The notes under the pieces: generated by a model
Databases searched by the model: none
What the model was told of the DNA's origin: nothing
What the model saw: the letters and a program-made list of their open reading frames with translations, nothing else
Assembly (NCBI RefSeq): GCF_900091315.1
Contig: NZ_FLSP01000009.1
Location: forward strand, 1-64,000
Source of the DNA: Streptomyces sp. DI166
GTDB lineage: Bacteria; Actinomycetota; Actinomycetes; Streptomycetales; Streptomycetaceae
Direction: 5' to 3'
DNA: 64,000 bases
Translations under genes and position numbers: made by a program
In this document: positions 46,596-55,694 of the stretch, piece by piece
How the letters are laid out: each line of letters begins with the position of its first letter
Position numbering within the stretch: the first letter of the stretch is position 1

Positions 46596-47806
46596 CCGAA
46601 GAGACACTCACCGAGATCCTCCCCCCGATCCGGCACTGGCCGGCCCTGGACCTGTCGGGCGTCGAGTTCGACCCGGTGCTGACCGAGCTGATGCGGGAGG
46701 GCCCCATCACCCGGATCCAGCTGCCGAACGGCGAGGGCTGGGCCTGGCTGGTCACCCGGTACGAGGACGTGCGGACGGTGACCAACGACCCCCGGTTCAG
46801 CCGCGAGGCGGTGATGGACCGGCCGGTCACCCGGCTCGCCCCGCACTTCATCCCGGAGCGCGGCGCGGTCGGTTTCCTCGATCCGCCGGACCACACCCGG
46901 CTGCGCCGCTCGGTGGCGGCCGCGTTCACCGCCAAGGGCGTGGAGCGGATCCGGGAGCGGTCCCGGCGCATGCTGGAAGAGCTGGTGAGTGAACTGATCC
47001 AGGACGGTCCCCCGGCCGACCTGACCGCGACGGTCCTCTCGCCGTTCCCCATCGCGGTGATCTGCGAGCTGATGGGGGTGCCCGCCGGGGACCGGCACCT
47101 GATGCACACCTGGACCCAGCTGATCCTGTCCTCCTCCCACGGCGCCGATGTCAGCGAGAAGGCCAAGAAGGAGATGGGCGCCTACTTCGCCGACCTCATC
47201 GGGCAGCGCGAGAACAGCTCCGCCGAGGACGTCGCCTCGCTGCTCGGCGCGGCTGTCGGCCAGGACGAGGTGACGCTGCAGGAGGCCGTGGGCCTGGCGG
47301 TGCTGCTCCAGATCGGCGGCGAGGCGGTCACCAACAACAGCGGGCAGCTGTTCTACGTCCTGCTCACCCGCCCCGATCTGGCGGAACGGCTGCGCGCCGA
47401 GCCGGAGATCCGCCCGCAGGCCATCGAGGAGCTGCTGCGGTACATCCCGCACCGCAACGCGGTGGGCCTGTCCCGGATCGCCATGGAGGACGTAGGCATC
47501 CAGGGCGTGCGGATCAGGGCCGGGGACGCGATCTATGTGTCGTACCTGGCAGCCAACCGGGACCCGGACGTGTTCCCGTACCCGGAGACGATCGACTTCG
47601 ACCGCTCGCCGAACCCGCACGTGTCCTTCGGCTTCGGCCCGCACTACTGCCCCGGCGGAATGCTGGCCCGGATGGAGGAGCAGTTGCTGGTGGACGCGCT
47701 GCTGGACCGGCTGCCCAGGCTGCGGCTCGCGGTGCCGCCGGAGAAGGTGCCGTTCAGGAAGGGCGCGCTGATCCGCGGTCCCGAGGCCCTGCCCGTGACG
47801 TGGTGA
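46592..47806 (+). CDS. Cytochrome P450, CYP158A2-like (flaviolin coupling)
   Basis: A 404-residue P450. It has HTRLRRSVAAAFT, an I helix with GGEAVTNNSGQLFY where the usual acid-Thr pair is replaced by Ala-Val, the ExxR EELLRY and the heme ligand Cys in FGFGPHYCPGG. The Ala substitution and the operon with rppA match CYP158A2, which joins flaviolin units. ATG 46592 overlaps the rppA stop (ATGA), so the genes are translationally coupled. Confidence 0.92.
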   Translation: MTEETLTEILPPIRHWPALDLSGVEFDPVLTELMREGPITRIQLPNGEGWAWLVTRYEDVRTVTNDPRFSREAVMDRPVTRLAPHFIPERGAVGFLDPPDHTRLRRSVAAAFTAKGVERIRERSRRMLEELVSELIQDGPPADLTATVLSPFPIAVICELMGVPAGDRHLMHTWTQLILSSSHGADVSEKAKKEMGAYFADLIGQRENSSAEDVASLLGAAVGQDEVTLQEAVGLAVLLQIGGEAVTNNSGQLFYVLLTRPDLAERLRAEPEIRPQAIEELLRYIPHRNAVGLSRIAMEDVGIQGVRIRAGDAIYVSYLAANRDPDVFPYPETIDFDRSPNPHVSFGFGPHYCPGGMLARMEEQLLVDALLDRLPRLRLAVPPEKVPFRKGALIRGPEALPVTW

Positions 47807-47813
47807 CCGACCG

Positions 47814-48335
47814 ATGACGGCGACGGAAGGCCTGCTGGTGCCGCCGGGTGCGGGCCGGGTGGTCGAGGCCCCGGCCCAGCAGGTGACCTTCAAGGTCACC
47901 GGCTCCCACTCCCGCACGGCGTCCACCTTCGAGGTGGTCGTGCCGCCGGGCTTCGACGTGGGCGCCCATGTGCACACCCGCAGCGAGGAGTTGTTCTACG
48001 TGCTGGAGGGCGAGCTGGACGTGCTCGCCTTCGAGCCGAAGGTACGCACCCCCGACAACTGGCAGCGCTGGGAGTCCAGTTCGGGCAACCGAGTGGTACG
48101 GGCGACCCCCGGCACGGTGATCGTCGTCCCCCCCGGCTGCCCACACGCCTTCGCCAACCCGACGGACGGGCCCGCCAAGATGTTCTTCCAGGCGAGCCCG
48201 CCCCCGGACCACGAACGCTACTTCGAGGAACTACTGGAAATCCTCAGCACCGGCGGCCCACCGGACCACACGGCAATCGAGGACCTACGCCGCCGCTACG
48301 ACATCGAACAGCTCACCCCGCTGAAGCACCGCTGA
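47814..48335 (+). CDS. momA: Cupin monooxygenase, MomA-like
   Basis: A 173-residue cupin. Metal ligands are seen in GAHVHTRSEELFYVLEGELD (two His, one Glu) and in PGCPHAFANP. The family member MomA oxidises THN to the quinone flaviolin, and this gene is third in the rppA-P450 operon, so the same reaction is likely. It starts 7 bp after the P450 stop. The pathway would be THN to flaviolin to coupled pigment. Confidence 0.85.
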   Translation: MTATEGLLVPPGAGRVVEAPAQQVTFKVTGSHSRTASTFEVVVPPGFDVGAHVHTRSEELFYVLEGELDVLAFEPKVRTPDNWQRWESSSGNRVVRATPGTVIVVPPGCPHAFANPTDGPAKMFFQASPPPDHERYFEELLEILSTGGPPDHTAIEDLRRRYDIEQLTPLKHR

Positions 48336-48339
48336 AGGG

Positions 48340-48508
48340 CTAGAAGTTGGCGTTGGCGATCATCTCACCGTCTTCGCCGTACACAGTCACCAGACCGTTG
48401 TCGGATTCGTAGCAGGATGTCCCCTCGGCCTGCGTCTTCTTCACCGCCTCCTCCCCCTTGTCACTGCCCGCGCCCTTGGCGTCCGCCCCGGCAACCGGCT
48501 TTGCGCCG
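48340..48508 (-). pseudogene. 3' remnant of a small secreted-type gene
   Basis: In one frame the minus strand reads about 55 residues with a Lys/Glu-rich helix (KGEEAVKKTQAEGTSCYESD, then GLVTVYGEDGEMIANANF) and a stop at 48340. No start or signal peptide is found upstream, where the frame runs into Pro/His-rich noise. It looks like the end of a lost lipoprotein or secreted gene. The rest of 48336-48645 holds only this and the terminator at 48586. Confidence 0.4.
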
Positions 48509-48585
48509 TATGGGGTGTGGTGAAGGTGAGGTGGCGGTGTGGCGGCCTTGTGACCGGAACGAGTGGCGGGCGCAGGTGGACAGCG

Positions 48586-48617
48586 CGAAGGCCCCGGTCG
48601 GATGACCGGGGCCTTCG
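48586..48617. terminator. Terminator of the acyl-CoA dehydrogenase gene
   Basis: A perfect 14-bp stem CGAAGGCCCCGGTC / GACCGGGGCCTTCG with a GGAT loop, 29 bp beyond the acyl-CoA dehydrogenase stop. It can act in both directions, also ending transcription from the rppA operon. Confidence 0.85.
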
Positions 48618-48645
48618 GTGTTGCCGGGTGAGTGGGGGCGCCGCG

Positions 48646-49872
48646 TTAGCGGATCTGCATCCCGGAGAGGGTGCGGGCGATGACCAGGCGTTGGATTTCG
48701 CTTGTGCCCTCGAAGATGGTGTAGATCGCTGCGTCCCTGTGCATGCGTTCCACCGGGTATTCGCGGGTGTAGCCGTTGCCGCCGAGGATCTGGATTGCCT
48801 GGGCGGTGACCTTCTTGGCGGTTTCGCTGGCGAAGAGCTTGGACATGGAGCCCTCGGCCGCGGTGAACGGCTTGCCGTTGATCGCCATCCAGGAGGCACG
48901 CCAGACCAGCAGGCGGGCGGCGTCGATCTGCGTGCGCATGTCGGCGAGCTGGAAGGCGACGCCCTGGTTGTCGATGATCGGGCGGCCGAACTGCTCACGG
49001 GTGGAGGCGTACTCCAGCGCCACCTCGTACGCGGCGCGGGCGGTGCCGACCGCCATGGCGCCGACCGCGGGGCGGGACGCCTCGAAGGTGGCCATCGCGG
49101 CGTTCTTCACCCGCTCGCCGCCCGACTTGGCCCGCTCCCGGGCGCGGGCCAGGCGCTCGTCGAGCTTTTCCTTGCCGCCGAGCAGGCAGGAGCCGGGCAC
49201 CCGGACGTTCTCCAGGACGACCTCGGCGGTGTGCGAGGCGCGGATGCCGTGCTTCTTGAACTTCTGGCCCTGGGACAGGCCGGGGGTGTTCGGCGGGACG
49301 ATGAAGGAGGCGTGGCCCTTGGAACCCAGCTCGGGGTCGACGACGGCGACGACGACATGGACGTTGGCGATGCCGCCGTTGGTCGCCCAGGTCTTGGTGC
49401 CGTTGAGCACCCACTCGTCCTTGGCCTCGTCGTACACGGCACGCGTGCGCATGGAGGCGACGTCGGAGCCGGCGTCGGGCTCGGAGGAGCAGAAGGCGGC
49501 CACCTTGACATCGTTGGCGTCGCCGTACATCTGGGGGATCCAGGTGCCGATCTGCTCCTCGGTGCCGTTGGCGAGGACGCCCACCGCGGCGAGGCCGGTG
49601 CCGACGATCGACAGCGCGATGCCCGCGTCGCCCCAGAACAGCTCCTCCATCGCCATCGGGATACCGAGGCCGGTGGGGTCGAAGTACTGCTGCGCGTAGA
49701 AGTCGAGGGAGTAGATGCCTACCTTCGCGGCCTCCTGGATGACCGGCCAGGGAGTCTCCTCACGCTCGTCCCATTCGGCGGCCGCGGGCCGGATGACATC
49801 GGCGGCGAAGCCGTGCAGCCAGTCGCGGACCTCCTTCTGTTCGTCGTTGAGCTCCATGGTGAACTCGGCCAT
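48646..49872 (-). CDS. Acyl-CoA dehydrogenase
   Basis: A 408-residue flavoenzyme of fatty-acid beta-oxidation. It has [66 protein letters not shown] and the catalytic Glu in [22 protein letters not shown] lies just before ATG 49872; a longer frame with MCAAAGGN is less likely. It is divergent from a TetR regulator whose operators lie between them. Confidence 0.93.
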   Translation of the reverse strand: MAEFTMELNDEQKEVRDWLHGFAADVIRPAAAEWDEREETPWPVIQEAAKVGIYSLDFYAQQYFDPTGLGIPMAMEELFWGDAGIALSIVGTGLAAVGVLANGTEEQIGTWIPQMYGDANDVKVAAFCSSEPDAGSDVASMRTRAVYDEAKDEWVLNGTKTWATNGGIANVHVVVAVVDPELGSKGHASFIVPPNTPGLSQGQKFKKHGIRASHTAEVVLENVRVPGSCLLGGKEKLDERLARARERAKSGGERVKNAAMATFEASRPAVGAMAVGTARAAYEVALEYASTREQFGRPIIDNQGVAFQLADMRTQIDAARLLVWRASWMAINGKPFTAAEGSMSKLFASETAKKVTAQAIQILGGNGYTREYPVERMHRDAAIYTIFEGTSEIQRLVIARTLSGMQIR

Positions 49873-49900
49873 GTTCCCTCCAGCGGCGGCGCACATGCAT

Positions 49901-49939
49901 GTTACTTGGGGTAACCGCAGTCTGTTACCAGCGAGTAGG
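49901..49939. promoter_or_regulatory. Twin operators between acyl-CoA dehydrogenase and TetR genes
   Basis: GTTAC-TTGGG-GTAAC (49901-49915) and TTACCAGCGAGTAGG (49925-49939) fit the TTACn..GTAA sites of actinobacterial fatty-acid TetR regulators. The minus-strand -35-like TTGACT lies just beyond. The TetR protein at 50045 is the expected binder, released by acyl-CoA. Confidence 0.7.
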
Positions 49940-50044
49940 AAAAGTCAACTCCTGATGACAGGTCGGCAGCCCGTTCGATGTCAGGGCCGAGATGGGTGTT
50001 AGTTTGCGCTGGCGTCACCGAAACAGCACGGGTGGGGAGAGCAC

Positions 50045-50689
50045 ATGGACACCACACAGCGGACCGAGCAGCAGCGGTCCGCCGATCGCCGTCGGCGCGA
50101 GCTGCTGGAGGCCGCCGACAGAGTGGTGCTGCGCGACGGCCCGCAGGCCTCGATGAACGCCATCGCCGCCGAGGCGGGCATCACCAAGCCGATCCTCTAC
50201 CGGCACTTCGGCGACAAGGGCGGGCTCTACGCGGCCCTCGCCAAGCGGCACACCGACGCGCTGCTGGACTCCCTGCGCGCCGCGCTCGACGCCCCGGCCG
50301 AGCGGCGCGAGCGGGTGGAGGCCACCCTCGACACCTACCTGGCCGCGATCGAGGCACGCCCGCAGGTGTACCGGTTCCTCATGCATCCGGCGGAGGGCGG
50401 CCAGTCCGGCGACCAGGGCTTCGACGTCGGCAAGCACTCCGCTCCCCTGCTGCGGCGGATGGGCGAGGAGTTGGCGCAGGTCATCGAGGACCGGCTGGAC
50501 CTCGGCCCCGGCAGCCAGCAGCTGGCCCGGGTCTGGGGCCACGGCATCGTCGGCATGATGCACGCGGCCGGCGACTGGTGGCTCGGGGAACGCCCCTGCT
50601 CCCGCGCCGAGTTGGTGCGCAGCCTGGCCGACCTGCTGTGGGGCCGCCTGGCCGCCGCGGGGGACAAGATGGGCGGACCGGGGTTCTGA
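50045..50689 (+). CDS. TetR-family regulator, fatty-acid type
   Basis: A 214-residue repressor. The HTH is clear: RRRELLEAADRVVLRDGPQA, SMNAIAAEAGITKPILYRHF, GDKGGLYAALAKRH. The C-terminal helical ligand domain has LMHPAEGGQSGDQGFDVGKH and WGHGIVGMMHAAGDWWL, seen in acyl-CoA-responsive members. It is divergent from the dehydrogenase with 172 bp between starts. Confidence 0.88.
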   Translation: MDTTQRTEQQRSADRRRRELLEAADRVVLRDGPQASMNAIAAEAGITKPILYRHFGDKGGLYAALAKRHTDALLDSLRAALDAPAERRERVEATLDTYLAAIEARPQVYRFLMHPAEGGQSGDQGFDVGKHSAPLLRRMGEELAQVIEDRLDLGPGSQQLARVWGHGIVGMMHAAGDWWLGERPCSRAELVRSLADLLWGRLAAAGDKMGGPGF

Positions 50690-50718
50690 GCATCCCGGTC
50701 AGGACCCCGAGAACAACG

Positions 50719-51264
50719 CTACGGCCGACGGCGCCAGGACGCCTTCTCCACCTGGCGCCTCAGCCTCCGGTACCGCCAGCCCGTCACGCGCTCCGCGTAC
50801 ACCGTCCCCTCCAGGTGGTCGCACTCGTGCTGCAGACAACGCGCGAAAAAGCCGGTCCCGTGCACCGTCACCGGCTCCCCGGTCATCGTGAACCCCTCGA
50901 CCACGGCGTGGTCGTGGCGCTCCGTCCCCGCCTCCAGCCCCGGCAGCGACAGACAGCCCTCGGGCCCGCGTACCACCACCCCGTCCACCTCGACCAGGCG
51001 CGGGTTGACGACATGGCCCACATGCCGTACGTCCTCGTCGTCGGGACAGTCGTAGACGAACACCCGCAGCGGCTCGCCGACTTGGTTGGCCGCGAGGCCC
51101 ACGCCCTGGGCCGCGTACATCGTCGCGAACATGTCCTCGACGAGCGTCGCCAGTTCGGGGCCGAAGTCCGTGACCTCCCCGGCGGCGGCGTGCAGAACCG
51201 GGTCGCCGTACAGGGTGAGGGGCCGGACACGCCCGTGGGCGCCGGGGATCGAGCCGTGTCGCAT
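50719..51264 (-). CDS. def: Peptide deformylase
   Basis: A 181-residue metalloenzyme removing formyl from new proteins. All three motifs are intact: GVGLAANQVG, EGCLSLPG with the metal Cys, and QHECDHLEG with the two His and catalytic Glu. It converges on the TetR gene, leaving 29 bp. The C-terminus is basic. As usual in Streptomyces, more than one deformylase probably exists. Confidence 0.93.
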   Translation of the reverse strand: MRHGSIPGAHGRVRPLTLYGDPVLHAAAGEVTDFGPELATLVEDMFATMYAAQGVGLAANQVGEPLRVFVYDCPDDEDVRHVGHVVNPRLVEVDGVVVRGPEGCLSLPGLEAGTERHDHAVVEGFTMTGEPVTVHGTGFFARCLQHECDHLEGTVYAERVTGWRYRRLRRQVEKASWRRRP

Positions 51265-51347
51265 GGGCGCAAGACTACGGCCGATTCGGGAGTGCGAATG
51301 GATCTCGATAGGCTGACCACCTACGACGTTGGGAGGATCGAGGACTG

Positions 51348-52586
51348 ATGGCAGGCAACTCGGACCCGCTCACTCCGCGGGCCAAGATCGCCGTTACCGC
51401 GGGCAAGGCGGTCGCGGCGGCATCGCGCGCCGCGGGGCGCGGCAGCGGATCGGTGATCGGCGGACGGGTGGCGCTGAAACTCGACCCCGACCTCCTCGCC
51501 CGGCTCGCCCAGAACCTGGACGTGGTCCTGGTCTCGGCGACCAACGGCAAGACCACCACCACCCGGCTCATCGCGGAGGCGCTGCGCGCCGCGGGCCCGG
51601 TCGTCTCCAACGCGCTCGGCGCCAACATGCCCGCGGGCATCACCTCCGCGCTGGCCGGCGGCTCGGACGCCCGCTACGGCGTCATCGAGGTCGACGAGAA
51701 GTACCTCGCGGGCGTCGCCCGGGACACCGACCCCAAGTGCATCGCCCTGCTGAACCTCTCCCGCGACCAGCTCGACCGTGCCGCCGAGACCCGGATGCTC
51801 GCCGAGAACTGGCGCGAGGGGCTCGCCGGTTCCAAGGCCGTGATCGTCGCCAACGCCGACGACCCGCTGGTGGTGTGGGCCGCGTCCTCCTCCCCCAATG
51901 TGATCTGGGTCGCCGCCGGTCAGATGTGGAAGGACGACGCCTGGTCCTGCCCGTCCTGCGGCGGTGTGATGCAGCGGCCCGGCGACGACTGGTTCTGCGG
52001 CGAGTGCGGCTTCCGCCGTCCGACGCCGAGCTGGGCGCTCTCCGGCGACCACGTCCTCGACCCGCACGGCTCGGCCTGGCCGATCCACCTCCAGCTGCCG
52101 GGCCGCGCCAACAAGGCCAACGCCGCCTCCTCGGCCGCCGTCGCCGCCGTGTTCGGGGTGCCGCCGCAGGTCGCCCTGGAGCGCATGTACCAGGTGCAGG
52201 CGGTGGCCGGACGGTACGACGTGGTCCAGTTCCAGGGCCGCGACCTGCGTCTGCTGCTGGCGAAGAACCCGGCCGGCTGGCTGGAGACCTTCTCCCTGAT
52301 CGACCCGCCGCCCACCCCGGTGATCCTCTCGGTGAACGCCCGCAGCGCCGACGGCACCGACACCTCCTGGCTCTGGGACGTCGACTACACGCGGCTGACC
52401 GGGCACCCGATCTGTGTCATCGGTGACCGCAAGCTCGACCTCGCGGTGCGCCTTGAGGTCGCCAACCAGCAGTTCCAGGTCTGCGACACCCTCGACCAGG
52501 CGGTCCAGCTGAGCCCGCCCGGCCGGATCGAGGTCATCGCCAACTACACCGCCTTCCAGGACCTGCGCCGCCGCGTCGGCAACTGA
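51348..52586 (+). CDS. murT: MurT, lipid II isoglutaminyl synthase subunit
   Basis: A 412-residue Mur-ligase-like subunit that activates the D-Glu alpha carboxyl of lipid II. It has the ATP loop SATNGKTTTTRLIA, LNLSRDQLDRAAE, and a zinc-ribbon insert CPSCGGVMQRPGDDWFCGEC peculiar to MurT. The C-terminal domain has AVAGRYDVVQFQGRDL. It pairs with GatD 16 bp downstream. ATG 51348 has GGAGG upstream. Confidence 0.92.
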   Translation: MAGNSDPLTPRAKIAVTAGKAVAAASRAAGRGSGSVIGGRVALKLDPDLLARLAQNLDVVLVSATNGKTTTTRLIAEALRAAGPVVSNALGANMPAGITSALAGGSDARYGVIEVDEKYLAGVARDTDPKCIALLNLSRDQLDRAAETRMLAENWREGLAGSKAVIVANADDPLVVWAASSSPNVIWVAAGQMWKDDAWSCPSCGGVMQRPGDDWFCGECGFRRPTPSWALSGDHVLDPHGSAWPIHLQLPGRANKANAASSAAVAAVFGVPPQVALERMYQVQAVAGRYDVVQFQGRDLRLLLAKNPAGWLETFSLIDPPPTPVILSVNARSADGTDTSWLWDVDYTRLTGHPICVIGDRKLDLAVRLEVANQQFQVCDTLDQAVQLSPPGRIEVIANYTAFQDLRRRVGN

Positions 52587-52602
52587 CACTCAGGGGACAC
52601 AA

Positions 52603-53331
52603 GTGAGCGACAACCAGTTGCGGGTCGTGTGGGTCTACCCCGACCTGCTGAGCACCTACGGCGACCAGGGCAACGTCCTGGTCGTGGAGCGCCGTGCCCG
52701 CCAGCGCGGCCTGGACGTGGCCCGGCTCGACGTGCGCAGCGACCAGCCGATCCCGACCTCCGGTGACATCTATCTGATCGGCGGCGGCGAGGACCGGCCG
52801 CAGCGGCTCGCGGCCGAGCGGCTGCGCCGGGACGGCCATCTGTACCGGGCGGTGGAGAACGGCGCGATCGTCTTCTCCGTCTGCGCGGGCTACCAGATCC
52901 TCGGCCACGAGTTCATCAACGACCTCGGCCAGCGCGAGCCCGGCCTGGGTCTGCTGGACGTGACGTCGGTGCGCGGCGAGGGCGAGCGGTGCGTCGGTGA
53001 CGTGCTCGCCGACATCGACCCGCGGCTCGGCCTGCCCCCGCTGACCGGGTTCGAGAACCACCAGGGCGTCACCCACCTCGGCCCGACGGCCCGCCCGTTC
53101 GCCCAGGTCCGCCTCGGCCGCGGCAACGGCACCGGCGACGGCACCGAGGGCGCGTACAACGACACCGTCTTCGGCACGTACATGCACGGCCCGGTGCTCG
53201 CCCGGAACCCGCAGATCGCCGACCTGCTGCTGAAGCTGGCGCTGGACGTCAACGCCCTGCCGCCGACCGACGACCGCTGGTACGAGGCGCTGCGCAACGA
53301 GCGCATCGCGGCCGCCCAGCAGCCCGCGTGA
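52603..53331 (+). CDS. gatD: GatD, glutamine amidotransferase subunit of lipid II isoglutaminyl synthase
   Basis: A 242-residue class I amidotransferase supplying ammonia to MurT. The nucleophile is Cys in VFSVCAGYQILG, and the His in GTYMHGPVLARNPQ. The first strands (RVVWVYPDLLSTYGDQGN) and IYLIGGGEDRPQ are typical. GTG 52603 starts 16 bp after murT. The complex amidates D-Glu in the peptidoglycan stem, affecting crosslinking and lysin sensitivity. Confidence 0.92.
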   Translation: MSDNQLRVVWVYPDLLSTYGDQGNVLVVERRARQRGLDVARLDVRSDQPIPTSGDIYLIGGGEDRPQRLAAERLRRDGHLYRAVENGAIVFSVCAGYQILGHEFINDLGQREPGLGLLDVTSVRGEGERCVGDVLADIDPRLGLPPLTGFENHQGVTHLGPTARPFAQVRLGRGNGTGDGTEGAYNDTVFGTYMHGPVLARNPQIADLLLKLALDVNALPPTDDRWYEALRNERIAAAQQPA

Positions 53332-53546
53332 CCGGGGCGCTCCAGAGGTCCTGAAGCCGCATTCCAGCGGGCCCTGCCACCGTGACGTACCGGGCCCGCC
53401 TGACGGCTCGTCCGCTCACATGTGCGGGCGCGTCCAGCAGGCGGACGCCCGGTGCGGTGCCACCCCCTCACGCCGGTAGGGTGGCCGGGATCAAGCCGGA
53501 CAACGTGGTCCGGTCCCCGGCCCACGTTGAGAAGGTATTTCGGGCT

Positions 53547-54572
53547 ATGCGCATTGGTGTCCTCACGTCTGGCGGCGACTGCCCCGGCCTGAACGCCGTC
53601 ATCCGGTCCGTCGTGCACCGTGCCGTCGTCGACCACGGCGACGAGGTCATCGGTTTCCGGGACGGCTGGAAAGGCCTGCTGGAGTGCGACTACCTCAAGC
53701 TCGACCTCGACGCGGTGAGCGGCATCCTCGCTCGCGGCGGCACCATCCTCGGCTCCTCCCGCGTCCAGCCCTCGCACCTGCGTGACGGCGTGGAGCGTGC
53801 CAAGGGGCATGTGGCGGAGCTCGGGCTCGACGCCATCATCCCGATCGGCGGCGAGGGCACGCTGAAGGCGGCCCGGCTGCTCTCGGACAGCGGCCTGCCG
53901 ATCGTCGGCGTGCCGAAGACCATCGACAACGACATCGCGGTCACCGACGTCACCTTCGGCTTCGACACGGCCGTGGGCGTGGCGACCGAGGCGCTCGACC
54001 GGCTGAAGACCACCGCCGAGTCGCACCAGCGGGTGCTGGTGGTGGAGGTCATGGGCCGGCACACCGGCTGGATCGCGCTGCACTCCGGCATGGCCGCGGG
54101 CGCGCACGCCGTGGTCGTCCCCGAGCGCCCCTTCGACATCGAGGAGCTGACCCGCAAGGTCGGCGAGCGGTTCGAGGCGGGCAAGCGGTTCGCGATCGTC
54201 GTCGCCGCCGAGGGCGCCAAGCCCGCGCCGGGCTCCATGGAGTTCGACGAGGGCGGCAAGGACATCTACGGCCACGAGCGCTTCGCGGGCATCGCGCGCC
54301 AGCTCTCCATCGAGCTGGAGCACCGGCTCGGCAAGGAGGCCCGGCCGGTGATCCTCGGTCACGTCCAGCGCGGCGGCACGCCGACCGCGTACGACCGGGT
54401 GCTCGCCACCCGCTTCGGCTGGCACGCGGTGGAGGCCGTGCACCGCGGCGAGTTCGGCATGATGACGGCGCTGCGCGGCACCGACATCGTGATGGTGTCG
54501 CTGGCCGAGGCCGTGGAGACGCTGAAGACGGTGCCGGAGAACCGGTACGCGGAGGCGCAGTGCGTGCTGTAG
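53547..54572 (+). CDS. pfkA: 6-phosphofructokinase
   Basis: A 341-residue glycolytic enzyme. It has LTSGGDCPGLNAVIRSV, PIGGEGTLKAARLL, GVPKTIDNDIAVTDVTFGFD, VMGRHTGWIAL and ILGHVQRGGTPTAYDRVLA. GGEGT at the nucleotide site (Gly, not Asp, at the key spot) points to ATP rather than pyrophosphate. S. coelicolor keeps a pfkA copy in this neighbourhood. A long 214-bp leader precedes it. Confidence 0.93.
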   Translation: MRIGVLTSGGDCPGLNAVIRSVVHRAVVDHGDEVIGFRDGWKGLLECDYLKLDLDAVSGILARGGTILGSSRVQPSHLRDGVERAKGHVAELGLDAIIPIGGEGTLKAARLLSDSGLPIVGVPKTIDNDIAVTDVTFGFDTAVGVATEALDRLKTTAESHQRVLVVEVMGRHTGWIALHSGMAAGAHAVVVPERPFDIEELTRKVGERFEAGKRFAIVVAAEGAKPAPGSMEFDEGGKDIYGHERFAGIARQLSIELEHRLGKEARPVILGHVQRGGTPTAYDRVLATRFGWHAVEAVHRGEFGMMTALRGTDIVMVSLAEAVETLKTVPENRYAEAQCVL

Positions 54573-54588
54573 TCCGGTAGCGGACTAT

Positions 54589-54620
54589 CGGCCCCCGGTC
54601 ACGGCGGTGACCGGGGGCCG
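54589..54620. terminator. Terminator after pfkA
   Basis: A perfect 14-bp stem CGGCCCCCGGTCAC / GTGACCGGGGGCCG with GGCG loop, 16 bp after the pfkA stop and followed by TTCT. It separates pfkA from the CtaG gene. Confidence 0.9.
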
Positions 54621-54676
54621 TTCTAGTGTGGGGGCCGGACAGAATCGCACAACCTCCACGAAACAGGAGCCGCCGG

Positions 54677-55627
54677 ATGGATCACAGCGGGCACGGCATG
54701 ATGATGGATCTGCCGCCGTTCACGCTGGGGCGAGGTCTTCAGTGGTCGGCGGACCCCTTCTTCCTGATCGCCTGCACGGCCGGGCTCGTCCTGTACGTGT
54801 GGGGCGTGGTGCGGCTGAAGCGGCGCGGCGACTCCTGGTCACCGGCCCGGACGGTGTCGTACGTCGTGGGCGTGCTGACGATCATGCTGGTGATGTGCAC
54901 CAGGCTGAACGACTACGGCATGGTGATGTTCAGCGTGCACATGGTGCAGCACATGGTGATCAGCATGCTGTCGCCGATCCTGATCCTGCTCGGCGCGCCG
55001 ATGACGCTGGCCCTGCGCGCGCTGCCGGTCGCCGCGCGCGGCCACAAGGGTCCGCGCGAACTGCTGCTGGCGTTGCTGCACAGCCGCTACATGCGGGTCG
55101 TCACCCACCCGGGCTTCACCATCCCGATGTTCATCGCGAGCCTGTACGCACTGTACTTCACCCCGCTCTTCGACTTCCTGATGGGCTCCAAGACCGGGCA
55201 CGTGGCGATGATGGTGCACTTCCTGGCCGTGGGCGTGGTGTTCTTCTGGCCCATCATCGGCGTGGACCCGGGCCCGCACCGGCCGGGCTATCTGATGCGG
55301 ATGCTGGAGCTGTTCGCGGGCATGCCGTTCCACGCCTTCTTCGGCATCGCGTTGATGATGGCGTCCGCCCCGATGGTCGACACGTTCAAGAACCCGCCCG
55401 CCTCGCTCGGCATCGACGCGCTCTCCGACCAGAACGCGGCCGGCGGTATCGCCTGGGCGTTCAGCGAGATCCCGTCCGTGCTGGTGCTGATCGCGCTGCT
55501 CTTCCAGTGGTACGGCTCGGAACAGCGGCAGGCGAAGCGGAAGGACCGGGCCGCCGACCGCGACGGCGACAAGGAACTTGAGGCGTACAACGCCTATTTG
55601 GCCTCACTGAACGCAAAGGGAAACTAA
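54677..55627 (+). CDS. Cytochrome c oxidase assembly protein, CtaG-like
   Basis: A 316-residue membrane protein of the Caa3 CtaG family with about seven hydrophobic helices. Signature histidines in FSVHMVQHMVISML, and AGMPFHAFFGIALM, likely copper-related. It begins MDHSGHGMMMD, a His/Met-rich metal-binding start. The C-terminal tail is charged and cytoplasmic. ATG 54677 has a good AGGAGC upstream. Confidence 0.9.
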   Translation: MDHSGHGMMMDLPPFTLGRGLQWSADPFFLIACTAGLVLYVWGVVRLKRRGDSWSPARTVSYVVGVLTIMLVMCTRLNDYGMVMFSVHMVQHMVISMLSPILILLGAPMTLALRALPVAARGHKGPRELLLALLHSRYMRVVTHPGFTIPMFIASLYALYFTPLFDFLMGSKTGHVAMMVHFLAVGVVFFWPIIGVDPGPHRPGYLMRMLELFAGMPFHAFFGIALMMASAPMVDTFKNPPASLGIDALSDQNAAGGIAWAFSEIPSVLVLIALLFQWYGSEQRQAKRKDRAADRDGDKELEAYNAYLASLNAKGN

Positions 55628-55694
55628 CCCGCCGGAAAGCCTTTTCGGTTCAGTAGCATGAATCGCGTCGGGGGAACCGCCGGGGGGAGCGGTA

